Positions 35,083 through 45,042 of a DNA stretch of 64,000 nucleotides are shown here, one piece after another. Within the stretch, counting starts at the first letter, position 1; the number at the start of each line of letters is the position of its first letter. The notes below the pieces were generated by a model. That model made no database searches. It was not told the DNA's origin and worked only from the letters and a program-made list of their open reading frames with translations. The DNA is from Trichosporon coremiiforme (Eukaryota; Basidiomycota; Tremellomycetes; Trichosporonales; Trichosporonaceae). Both the position numbers and the translations under genes were made by a program. The stretch is from positions 496,001 to 560,000 of the forward strand of contig BCJJ01000006.1 of assembly GCA_039545355.1 (NCBI GenBank). Reading direction: 5' to 3'.

Positions 35083-37800
35083 GCCTGCGCTGCAGAGAGA
35101 TCTTACCGCGAGTCCGGTACGAGTCCGGGCTTTGTTCCGCCAATGCTGAGTCAAGCGTTGCTCGATGCCAAATGCTTTGCTGGACCCGTTGAGAAGAGCT
35201 CCAGTGCAGCGTGTGATGCATTCCGAACCGTGCTTCAGCCACCGGCGGCAAATGACATCAGTGACTCACCCTGTCCGGTCCTAATTCGCCGCCCAGACGC
35301 CATTAGGATTCCCGTGCCTGCTCGTGCCTCCTGTAATTAGTCCGGATTACTAACTTTCCAGCCTGCCAATTAGTAACTGTGCACCGCGTACGCCGTCTCA
35401 TCGGAGCATCTCGGGAGGAACTGGGCACCGCTGCGGTGGTGGGAGTGTGAATCCCACCGCCTGGATCCCGAGACGTCCCGAGCATAACAGATTGCTGGCA
35501 CTGACATCTCGTCGCTTACGTTCGCCCTCCGAGAATATGTCGGTTATGCATGCAATTGTCACCCACAGCTCGGAGCAAAGATACCAAATCGTCGTCCCGC
35601 GAGGAGGGCAACAAGGCGGCGCGTACAATGCATGCGGTGTCCATGCCAAATTGTCGTTCCGAGAGGGCAAAAGTCTCTCGCTGATTCGAGTATCGTCGAG
35701 CAATGGTTCGCACGTTTCTCTTTTGCTTGCGTTTCGGTACCGAAGGCTGTTGCTGCTGCGCTATCAGTTTGTAACGTGTCACAGTCATGTGGTCTACTGG
35801 TCATCAATGGTTGTAGACGTCATATCAAGTCGTGTCAGTCGCAGTTGCCTGGGTGTGTGAAGATGTGTCGCAGTTGTTGATAGTGCTTTCTGGGGGTCAA
35901 CTGGGTCTCGACCACTTTCGCTGGAATCAGACAATTGCGAGGCGCCCAGGGCCCTGGGACGCTCAGGTTATCGGATCGACATTGCCAGGGAGACGGAGCG
36001 ACGGGGCCTGCGAAGCCTGCGGAGCCTGTAGAGCCTGTGGAGGTTGCGGAGGTTGCAGAGTCAAGGGCGTGCCGCCCTGTGCCGAGGGACGAGAGGGACG
36101 AGGGGCGGCTGGCGCAAGGCTGTAGAGAGAGGATCTCCGCATCTCCGCCACTGCCGCAAAAGAGATTCGGAGTCGGCGGCGTCTGCAACGGGCGGTATGG
36201 CTGCAGCCACTTTGCAGCTGTGACAGATCGGCAAGAGTTCTTCGTAGAGCGGAGTAGAGTTTCTGATACATGCGCGGGCGTATCGAGGATTATCGGGCCA
36301 GGAATAGATTCAGGAATAGATTCGTGGCGCCCGTGTGCCATAGCAATCGCCAGGGTTCGCGAGTGTCTTCCAGTGACGGCCATGCCATCTGGCATCCATA
36401 GTAGCCACTACAAGCAGTAGGTCGCATCGCCTCTGGCAGTATTGGCGTGAGGTGCAGACTGTGCAGCTGGTGCAGAATAGCACCCTAGAACTATCGGCAA
36501 GCGAATAGCGAGCTCGACACGGTCAGTGATCACCTCGCCCTCAACGGTGAGCATGCTGTTATCAGCCCGCTGCGGTTGTTGCAGCATGGGCCGCGTCGGC
36601 TGTGCGCAGTATTTTGCGGCTGCTGCCTATCTCTGTCCTGAGAGGCAATGCGCCAGCTCGACCAGCAGCCCGATGCTCCATGTTACAGTTCACACCAGCT
36701 CACCAGCATAATGCCCGGGCCAAGCACCCCAGGTACTCCAGGACCAACCGGTGCGAAGGGCCCCACGCAGAAGGCGGAACACGGCTAGTTCTTGGACTAG
36801 TGAGCAGACTAACGGAATCCCCGTCCGGAGCCTATTAGTCCATCCTCTGCCGGGGCCAACTGGGCTGTTCGAGAACGGAGGGGAGATAGATGGGTTGATT
36901 AGTCGAAAGACACTAAGCATAGAGTTTGTTGGGGAGTTCTGTGCAGCAGTCGTCGAACGGCTAAGACGAGGTTGGCTAGGTTGCATTTCTAGTCTGGACC
37001 GGCTGTGCGATTTGGTCATGCCTAGCTTGACAGAGGCAATATCTTCCCGACTCCCGGATTGCATTGCGTTTCCTGAATCATTATTCGGTTCGCCGGCTTG
37101 TGCCTCTTCCCATCTGCTCACTCGGACGTAGGAGTGGCTGGAGAGCCATGGAGAGGGCGAACGTCAGAAGCCGGGAGGCGTCGAGACACATCCGGAAGTG
37201 GGCCGTAGTGCAAAGCCATGGAATCGGTTACTCGGTGTCACAGCAACTTGGGTCGCCTTCACAAAGTCTCAGGCGTTCACATGGCGCATGACAGAGCCCA
37301 ACAATGCACAATGGGAACATCAGAGACAACAGCGAGGACCTTCATGGTCAGCCTGGCACTCGGTGATTCGCCGCGCCCCCTGTCCACTATCATAACCGCT
37401 ACGGAGATGACAGGGTTCCCGCAGGCCGCTGACATTGCCTCCAGCACGCACCGCTCCGCACATGGGGAGGCCGCCGCAAATCAACTCCTCTCCGGCGGAA
37501 CTGCTCTGACGCTCTGACCACCATGCCGCCCAGCTCAACTCGACCTATGACAAAGCTGACGGCTAAGGCCCTCGAATCCCTGTTGGAGCGGCTGGCAACG
37601 GCTGGAGCGGCTGGGCGTCATGGGCCAAACCGAGCCGGAGCGTAACGAGTCACGGGCTGGGCATGCGCGGTCCCCTCTTGTCCAGGTAGAAGCTGATACA
37701 AGCATCTGCACCAAGTGCATTCCCGTGATCTATAGCTGCCCCACTAACGACTGCTAGCTGCCCACGTTTGTCGCTCTGGCGTCGTTGGATCGTTGGTGCT
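35083..37800. other. Gene-poor stretch (2.7 kb)
   Basis: No convincing gene on either strand. Two imperfect copies of a 28-nt word (CCAAATCGTCGTCCCG... and CCAAATTGTCGTTCCG...) occur near 35583 and 35644. A run of GGAGCCTGTAGAGCCTG-like and GAGGTTGCG words lies near 36010-36060. The latter yields Gly/Cys-rich and Pro/Leu-rich open frames that look compositional. Confidence 0.4.
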
Positions 37801-40430
37801 CTATGCTGGCTTTGCCCAGCGGCCACCGCACATGAGGCAGGCGGCCGCAGCCTCGAGCGCGCTCTGCACCAGCGCATCGCCTCTGCTCTCCTCGCCCCCG
37901 AGGCTGCGAGGGAGCAAGGCGACGGCAGGGCAGACGGTACAGAGCCGGCACTCGGGTGTCGTAATGAGAAGATGTGTGACGGAGCACCGTTCTGAGCTAT
38001 TAGCTTGGCTTACGGGGTATCGAAGCTCACCCCATTTGTGACCCTTGACGCAGGCTCCTTGACCCGGCGGAACGACGCTACCACACGCAGGACATGAATC
38101 GCCGGCGTCGTCTCCCTCAGCCGGCAAGCGCAGAGACTCCGGCAAATCCTGGCTACTGCCCCCCACTGTTGCCAGGTTGCGCAGGTACTGCGCGTCGAGC
38201 TTGCCGACGTCACCGCCAACCTTGGACGCCCAGTTCAGCTGAATAGCAGCCGTAAGGCGTTCCAGCGCGGAGAAGTACCTGTTCACAACGACGCCAAACT
38301 CGTTGCCCACGGCGGGGAATGTCCGCTGTGCTTGTCAGTCATGATCCTTTTGCCACAACTCACCTGCACCCACTGTGCCACGACATAGCGGAGACGGTTC
38401 ACGTCCAGCGGACGGTGACCCCAGACAGCAGTCATCAGCGACTTGATGGGGTCCGACCCTGGTTCAGCCTCAGTGCTCATGTCTCGTGGTGGGCTGGAGA
38501 CCACATCCAGCAGAAGGTGCGGGATCGGGTCTACGTCCGACGTCACGATGTGCAAGAGTTGGGGCATCAGCACCGCCAGAGGAGAATAGTACAGCACTGG
38601 TTGTCAGCTACCATCAAGCCATCAAATCAGCTGCGCGCTTACGATCAGGAGGGTGTTCGATGTTGCGGGCCAGCTCCTTCGTGAGGTCCTTCGGTTCTCG
38701 CGCTGAAGTTTGAAGGTTGGCCACAATGAAGTCCGTCACGCGATGCACGTCCGTAGCACTGTCGAGATTGTGGAAGGGAATCGGTCTGTCAGTCAGCTCA
38801 GTATCGCTCGCTATGTACGGCTCACTCGTCTAAGAACGACACGATATCGCCAGAGGCATCCATCGCCTCCCAACCGACAGCATGAGTTGTCAACTCGCGG
38901 TCAGACGCATAGTTGTACTTGCGTCGGCGGTTACGGAAGCCTTCGAGAGCAATATCACGAGATGACAGCGTAGGTCGCAACGAGTCCAGAGGTGCCAACG
39001 TCGGCTGCGAAGTGATGTGCTCAATGACGTGGTACGTCAACGACGAGAGAACGACAGTCAAGGTGTCGGGAGCGGTAACATGCAGTCCTGAAAGTATCAG
39101 CCTGAAATTGTCGACGATGACTCACCAATGCAAGGGTCAAGTGCATTGCATCCTGCCCAGTTGCCCACTCGTTGCAGGCGAACATCGGTGATCCCCTTCT
39201 GGGTAGCCATGTGCACAGTGCCCGGCCTGCACCAGACGAGCATGTTCTCCTGCGGAGCTGGGTTGTTGGGGTAGCCAGTCTTGACCCACTTGATGAACGT
39301 TGCCAGCCGCTTGTCGGCGGGAACAACCTCGTGCGGGTCCTCGACCTCGATGTCCCACTTGCCCTCCACAGCCCTTCTCCTGACATTGACTGTGGAGATG
39401 GATCCGTCCGTCGCCGCCAGAGCTAGTGATGCGAAGCCTGGCGTCAGCAAAGCTTGCAAACCTATCCTCACAAGCATCATCCTCCAATGTCCATCCAGAC
39501 CAGCTCATTCGCGAGATCCATGGGCGGCTGATGGCGATTTCCCCCACGTGCGTCAGCTTCGAGCCAGCGTAGCTCCAAAAGTCTACCCCGCCCGCGCGGT
39601 TAGCGATTGCCAGCAGACTCCCGTCTTCTCCGATCATGCTCTGGACAGGGATGAACTCGGACCATGCCATACACATGGCTCGCAGCCTCAGTAGTCCCCA
39701 TGCGCTGAGCTGTTCCTGCTCGTCATCGGGAAGCCTCTTTCGAGTTTCCAGGGTGACGTCCGCAATCTGATGTCAGCGAAGCAAACCTTGTTCTACTTAC
39801 CTCGACAAGCTCTGTCCGGTAGGGATCTATCCCTGGCGCAAACAGTGAGACTTGGAACGTGTTGCTGAGAACAGCCAGCAGACTGCCTGCGTTCTTCCCC
39901 ATGCCGGATGGCGACCAGACGGCGGCTCGGACGCCTCGCTCCTTCTCCGTGATCATCCCAGTGATTTCGTCTGCCGTCAGCCCACCCAGTTGCACAAAGT
40001 TTACCCACCTCCGACGTTGGCCCACCCGTATGCTTCCTCCTTCTCCGCCGACTTGTCGAACTCTACTCCAGAGATCCAGAATTTGACTTCCCCACCATGT
40101 GATCGCTTCAGGTTGCGATGAGGCTGCCGCGGCTCATCGGCATCCATGTCGTTGTCAGAGTCGTCAGACTGGTTGCCTCCTCGAACGGCCTTCATTCCCT
40201 TCGCTATAGACGAGTCAAGGGGAATGGTCGGGGCAGGGATGGTCGAGGCCAAGTATGGTGTCTGTCGTTAGCTATAAGTGACAATGGCAGCTCACAGCAA
40301 TGATGACTCTGTCTCTCATGATCAATGCACACTGTCCATCGTCGCTCCATGTCAGCCCCGCTGCGGGAGCCAAAGGCACAGTGGCCTCGAGCTGCCGCAG
40401 GGTGATGATGGTTGGGAGTGTCCTGGACAT
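37801..40430 (-). CDS. TFIIIC subunit with WD40-like N domain and C-terminal zinc finger (TFC8/GTF3C4-like)
   Basis: Ten exons: 40430..40296, 40261..40009, 39970..39801, 39766..39472, 39437..39126, 39087..38826, 38785..38643, 38596..38364, 38325..38031, 37991..37801; 762 aa. The start LEATVPLAPAAGLTWSDDGQ, then CALIMRDRVIIATPYL, has the TFIIIC delta N-terminal (beta-propeller) pattern. Repeat-like blades continue (AAVWSPSGMG, LLAIANRAGGVDFWSY). The C terminus is the TFIIIC zinc-finger: DSCPACGSVVPPGQGACVKG, HKWERCSVTHLLITTPECRL, CTVCPAVALLP and ACLMCGGRW. Its partners would be the other TFIIIC subunits at Pol III promoters in the nucleus. Every junction keeps phase and restores conserved text; the HKWERC junction is especially clear. 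Confidence 0.88.
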
Positions 40431-41395
40431 GAGCGGGGAAGGCGAAGTTGGTAGAAGCGAAAGTGGAGGCTGTTGTTTTCGTTAATCTGCAGGGCGTCAC
40501 AGGCACCACCAAATTCAGACTGGTCGTTGCAATCACCACATCGTCCATCTTTCCCATCTTCCCCATCGTCTCCCGTCAGCTCGCCGCCCAGAGTGTCCTT
40601 CTCGCGATCGCCCCGCCAAGCTCGTAGCTGGATGAATGCAGACTTCAGCGATACGCGTCTGGCTGCATGCCCCGCACATCCCACAGGTCGCTTGGAATGG
40701 CCGCTTCTGCTCCCCACCTGCCTGGTGACGGCACTCCTGGACTAATGCTTCACTGCGTGTTGCGAATAGTCGACATGACTGGGACGCGCTATCCTGTGTG
40801 GGGAACAAGACGGTGAGCGCGATGACGCAGATGGCCTCTTGTCATGCTGCCTTTGAGCGCTAGCGAAGACGGCTTGAAATGGACCTACCAACGCTTGAGC
40901 CGGATGAACCGGTCCATAGATGCCGCTGGTCCCGGACCCCCGCATCCCCGGATCATCTGGCAGCAAAACAGTGCGGGGTGCATCGGGCGAGCAGCCCAAC
41001 GAGGATAGCAGCAACTGCTGCGGCGCTCCATCCGCACATGGTCAGCTCTTGTTCTCCACGGCCAGACAAACTCTGGATTAGGCTCACCAACGCGCTAAAC
41101 AGCCTGACCTTCCTTCTAGCCTAAGCGACTCCGGATGTGACTCGGACCGACCCCTCTACCGCACGCAGCGCCGCAGCGACATCTACTCCTGTGTGCGTCG
41201 TGTTTGGGTGTCTGGATCCGGGGCGGCTTCGACCACTTGGCTGGAAGAGCTCATTAGCTCGCGCACAATACATGGGCCCCCGAGGAATCTAGCTCGATCG
41301 AGTGCTGAGTTGGCTCTCGATATGTTCGCGTTCTGTAGCGTTCTGCATGGACTGACGACGGGGCGTAGACTTAGCGCAGCACTAACTTCGTCCTC
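40431..41395. other. Intergenic stretch
   Basis: Promoter side of the TFIIIC gene; no other gene supported. Confidence 0.45.
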
Positions 41396-41898
41396 ATGCT
41401 CCAGAACGACAACACTCTTGGCCCCGCCCTTTCTGGCCGTTGCGAGAAGCCCGACAACAAGCCCTACGGCGGCCAGGTTGGCAAGGGCGTCTCCGTCCCT
41501 TCTAGTGAGGAGCCCAAGAACGACGACTCTGCTTTGCCTCCAACTCTGCCTCCGACTCTGCCTCCGCCTCCGAGTCCGGCCCTGGCTCCGCCACACCTGC
41601 CCCCACCGGCTCTGCCTCTGGCTCCGCCGCCCCCGTCCCCTCTGGTGGTGGCTCCAAGCCCTCTGGCAACGCCGGCCCCGGCCCAACTTCTGCCGCCCAC
41701 ACCGGCCCCGTCACTCCCCTCTCCAAGGCTTCTGAGGCTGCTCCTTCGTCGTCCGCCAAGGCCGCCGCTGGCGCCGGTGCCGGCTCTGACCACGCCAAGT
41801 CGTCGGCCGGCAAGGTCACCCTTAAGGGTGCCGTCGCCGTCACCGCTCTCTTCGGCTCGGTCTCGTTGCCTTCCTTTAAGGAGCAACGGCGTTTGTGA
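41396..41898 (+). pseudogene. Remnant of a Ser/Ala/Gly-rich GPI-type wall protein, frameshifted
   Basis: One frame reads LMLQNDNTLGPALSGRCEKP, then DNKPYGGQVGKGVSVPSSEE. Near 41530 the sensible frame slips by one base and continues NSASDSASASESGPGSATPA, a long Ser/Ala/Gly/Pro tail, then GKVTLKGAVAVTALFGSVSL before TGA at 41896-41898. That order, a Ser-rich stalk then a C-terminal hydrophobic stretch, is typical of GPI-anchored fungal wall proteins and enzymes. No signal peptide or full catalytic domain is present upstream. The locus looks like the 3' remnant of such a gene with one indel. Confidence 0.6.
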
Positions 41899-42186
41899 GG
41901 CGCGCGACTCTCCATGGTCGCGCACTTTCACGAGGGTATCACCACTCTCTCAATCATTTGTTATCTGATGGACTATTTTTTCTTCTTCCCCCACTTCATT
42001 ATTTTCTTTAGCGCGTTTTTAATACAAGTAAACCTGGTGATACTCTCCACGAGCTCGAGTTGCTAGTTGCAGTCAGTTGGAATCTGAGCATCAGAACTGG
42101 TCGGATAAGGGGTCAATTGCCGATGAGTGAGCAGAGTGATACAAACATGTCAAGTCTACAAGTCTTATGCGAATCTAGATGGGGTC

Positions 42187-43293
42187 TCAGGCAGTGCGCG
42201 GCGTGGCCTGCTGCTTCTCCTGTGAGTCTGGTCGCCAGAACCCTTCAATCATTCCCTTCAGCGCGCGAGGCGCCGGCTCCGGTTCGGACGACTCGGCGGC
42301 CTTGTCGAGCTCGCTCTCGAAGCGGCCTAGGAGGACGTCCTTCCAACCCAAGTGGAGACTCGTGACGTGCTCCCACTCCTTCGGGGTGATGCCGCGCTCT
42401 TCGATGCGCTTGCACGCCTTGCGCCAGCGCACCATGAGCTCAGCCTTGTACCGATCCCTCGACGTGCCCTCGGGGCGGTGCTTGGCGAGTTCCTCGATCT
42501 CCTCCTTCCTAGTCTCGGACGAGCCGTGGCGCACCGTCCAGATCTGGCGGAGAATATACCTCGCGAGCGGCCTGAACCCGACGCCTTCAGTGCTCTGGCA
42601 CGCCCAGAACATAACGGGCTTGGAGCCAACGTACATGAATACAAGCTGGCCGATGACCCAGGGAATGAACATGAAGTAGAACAGTGTCCACGCGAAGGCG
42701 AGGCGGCCGCGTCTTCGTTCATGCGGATTCGAGCTGCCGCGCAGCGCTTGCTGTTCCCGGAATGAGAGGTTCAGGAGATACCGCATCCGCGCGCCGGGGA
42801 GGAGTTCGCGCGCAATGCCCCATGTCGTAGACGGCTCCGAGACCCACATGGGGTGCGGGGTGCCGTCGTGCCGCGTCACGCGCTGAATGCCGCCCCGGGA
42901 GGCTTTGTGCTCCGCTACAGTCGTGTCCGAGAGGGGCTTGGCGTCCGGTATCGTCCGCGACCGCCGTCCCACCAATGTTCGCCGCGGCGGGAGGGGCTTG
43001 CCATTCTCGGTGTATGGCGGTCGAGAGGGGTCGGGAACTGTAAGTTCGGAGTACGGGTCACCAGGGAACCGTGCATACTTGTACTTGTAGGCGGGAGCGT
43101 CAGTGCTGTACGCGAGATGGAGGCCGAGGTGTCCGAGAACTGTTGGTCGAGGAGGTCCGAGCCCGTGTGAGGGGTAGGAGGGGAGGTGTCGAAGGGGTGA
43201 AATGAGTGTCGGTCGAGTCGGGCCTGCTGCAACATGCAGCAGCCGGGTTGTTGGCGGCGGCCGCGAGAGCGGCCACGGTATCCGCGGCGGCAT
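42187..43293 (-). CDS. Unrecognised protein with mitochondrial-type N terminus and membrane hairpin
   Basis: A single exon of 368 aa from MPPRIPWPLSRPPPTTRLLH. The first 80 residues are Arg/Pro/Leu-rich and nearly free of acidic residues, as in a mitochondrial presequence. A hydrophobic hairpin occurs near residues 210-240 (AFAWTLFYFMFIPWVIGQLV, then FMYVGSKPVMFW). The C terminus is a charged, probably helical region (ETRKEEIEELAKHRPEG). I do not recognise the family; an inner-membrane protein of mitochondria is an inference from topology. The frame stays open to a further Met at 43401. The start lies 234 nt from that of the divergent gene at 43528. Confidence 0.65.
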   Translation of the reverse strand: MPPRIPWPLSRPPPTTRLLHVAAGPTRPTLISPLRHLPSYPSHGLGPPRPTVLGHLGLHLAYSTDAPAYKYKYARFPGDPYSELTVPDPSRPPYTENGKPLPPRRTLVGRRSRTIPDAKPLSDTTVAEHKASRGGIQRVTRHDGTPHPMWVSEPSTTWGIARELLPGARMRYLLNLSFREQQALRGSSNPHERRRGRLAFAWTLFYFMFIPWVIGQLVFMYVGSKPVMFWACQSTEGVGFRPLARYILRQIWTVRHGSSETRKEEIEELAKHRPEGTSRDRYKAELMVRWRKACKRIEERGITPKEWEHVTSLHLGWKDVLLGRFESELDKAAESSEPEPAPRALKGMIEGFWRPDSQEKQQATPRTA

Positions 43294-43527
43294 GGCAAGT
43301 GTGTCGTGTACGTAGAAGGTAGTGAGGACAATGCCGAAAATGCCAGCCGGAGGACGGCGTCGCCTCCACCACGCCCTCCACTCGAGATTTCGGCCAGGCA
43401 CTTTCCTCCGCAGCTATCGATGATGGAAGCGTTGTGCGGGGCTCTTTTCTGATCCTCCCGTTGTCGACCTCTGATCGCTTTATACCCTACCCGGTCTCCT
43501 CCTCCAGTGTACCAACAGACGATCACA

Positions 43528-44027
43528 ATGCGCGCGACTCTCTGGCTCGCCGCCAAGGTGGACCGATCAACGTTCAAGCAGGCGCTGAAGAACGCCCAGC
43601 AGCACCAGCCCGCACCCGTCAACCAGCCGCTGCGACCTACGAAGCCGCTCATGGAAAAGCTCACGGGAGAGCCGGCACCGAAGCAGAGCCTGTCCGATCG
43701 CCAGAATGCTGCGGCTAAGGGAAAGAATAAGAGCATCATTGACTCTTTCCGATGTAAGTGGACCTTCCTCCGTCTGTTTTACCGTATCTTCCCAACGGCA
43801 GCTGTCAACGATTCCACGTTAGCTAACACTCAGCCCTTCCCAGCAACCAGCGTATTATGGTCGGTATCGCGTTTGGTGCTGTCGCTATCGCTGGTCTCTT
43901 CTGGGATCGCACGATGGAGGAGGCCGAGCTGAAGCAGGAGGAGGAGTATGGCTTTGAGCGGGTCGCGGACGAGATCGCGAAGCGCAAGGCCGAGGCTGGC
44001 AATACGCCAGCGGCTAGGAGGACGTAA
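43528..44027 (+). CDS. Small single-pass membrane protein, unrecognised
   Basis: Two exons (43528..43753, 43834..44027; 80-nt intron) give 139 aa. The N-terminal 75 residues are Lys/Gln/Pro-rich (MRATLWLAAKVDRSTFKQAL). After the junction comes SLPSNQRIMVGIAFGAVAIA, then GLFWDRTMEEAELKQEEEYG, one transmembrane helix followed by a charged helix. Of the two candidate acceptors, only CAG at 43831-43833 keeps the frame. The shape, a basic tail, one TM and an acidic tail, resembles small mitochondrial inner-membrane assembly factors, but no family is recognised. Confidence 0.68.
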
Positions 44028-44138
44028 ACTATGAACACATATGTATCACTATCATCAGTTCTCGCCGTCTGCGCCGATTGCAACGGAGATGCTTTGCCGG
44101 TACTTTAGTTGTCCGGTATTACATCCCATCTAGTGAAT

Positions 44139-44993
44139 CTATACATCTTTGCGCGCTCCCCACCATCCCTTGCCGTAGGATATGAGCAGCTCGTCGCCCT
44201 TCTTGATCTCCGTCAGCGTCCAGATCTCCATCCTGAGGTATCCCTCTGTTGAGCTCGTGCGGAACTCGCAGTTCGGCTTCGGCCCGATGCCCCTGTAATC
44301 GTTCACGAAGCGCGCCGCGTTGCCCATCTTCGCGGCATCTATGCCGATAGACACCTCTGCGTCAGTGGGGTTTGAAGGGTGGTGCGCCGCCAGCCGGAGA
44401 AGAGACAGGTCGTAGTCCGAGTCTGCGTGCGGATCGCCGACGACTGCAAAGTCAGTTAAAAGCACGGGTTTCCTCAGCTGTCCACACACCTTTGCCGTCA
44501 TCGTCAGTCAATGTCGCATGGATCTCGCCGAGGTAGGGAATGACTAGCTCCTTCGGCGCGAGCTTCTTCTTCGCGACGAGACAGCGCTGTCCATTTGCGG
44601 GGTGCTTCGGGTCGCTGACCCGCTTGATCTGGATCAGATGAGCGGGGAAGGCGACCGGTTTCGGGTTGAAGCCGTTCGGCGCTAGGAGGGGGAGGAGTTC
44701 GCGCGGAAATGCTCGCTCGATCCGTGACCGCGTCAAGTACGCTACATCGTCCGGCCACGTCGGAGGAGGAGCAGCGTCATTTGCGAGCGATATGTTGACG
44801 ACGGGGGCGGGGACAGCAGTGAAGAGCGCAGTCGGAGGGTTGAGGATGGTTGAAGATGGTTGACTGGAGTCGCAGAAATGTTGACGGCGGAGAAGGCGAA
44901 TCGGCTAGATCCGAAAACGGCTTGTTCACCGACGTCACGCGTGGTGCGGTCACCTGTCACCGAGCCGCAACGCCGTTGCTGCTGGATCGACAT
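44139..44993 (-). CDS. SET-domain protein
   Basis: The ordered part is exon 44904..44490 and exon 44443..44139 (46-nt intron). A short first exon (44993..44961, MSIQQQRRCGS) is tentative; total 250 aa. SET features are CLVAKKKLAPKELVIPYLGE, then MGNAARFVNDYRGIGPKPNC with the NxxRFxND...NC core, and EIKKGDELLISYGKGWWG as the GEELxxxYGxxYW C-terminal motif. It is probably a protein lysine methyltransferase; no post-SET cysteine cluster follows. The 5' end is uncertain because an in-frame TAG lies just upstream of the second exon. The proposed start is only 49 nt from that of the divergent peptidase gene. Confidence 0.68.
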
Positions 44994-45042
44994 CTATTCA
45001 ACAACCCCCCGTTGCCACTCGTACTCGATCGCATCGACTAGC

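Noticed and set aside
41464..41931. Minus-strand Gly/Arg-rich open frame
   Set aside because: Antisense of the Ser/Ala/Gly-rich pseudogene tail; composition effect.
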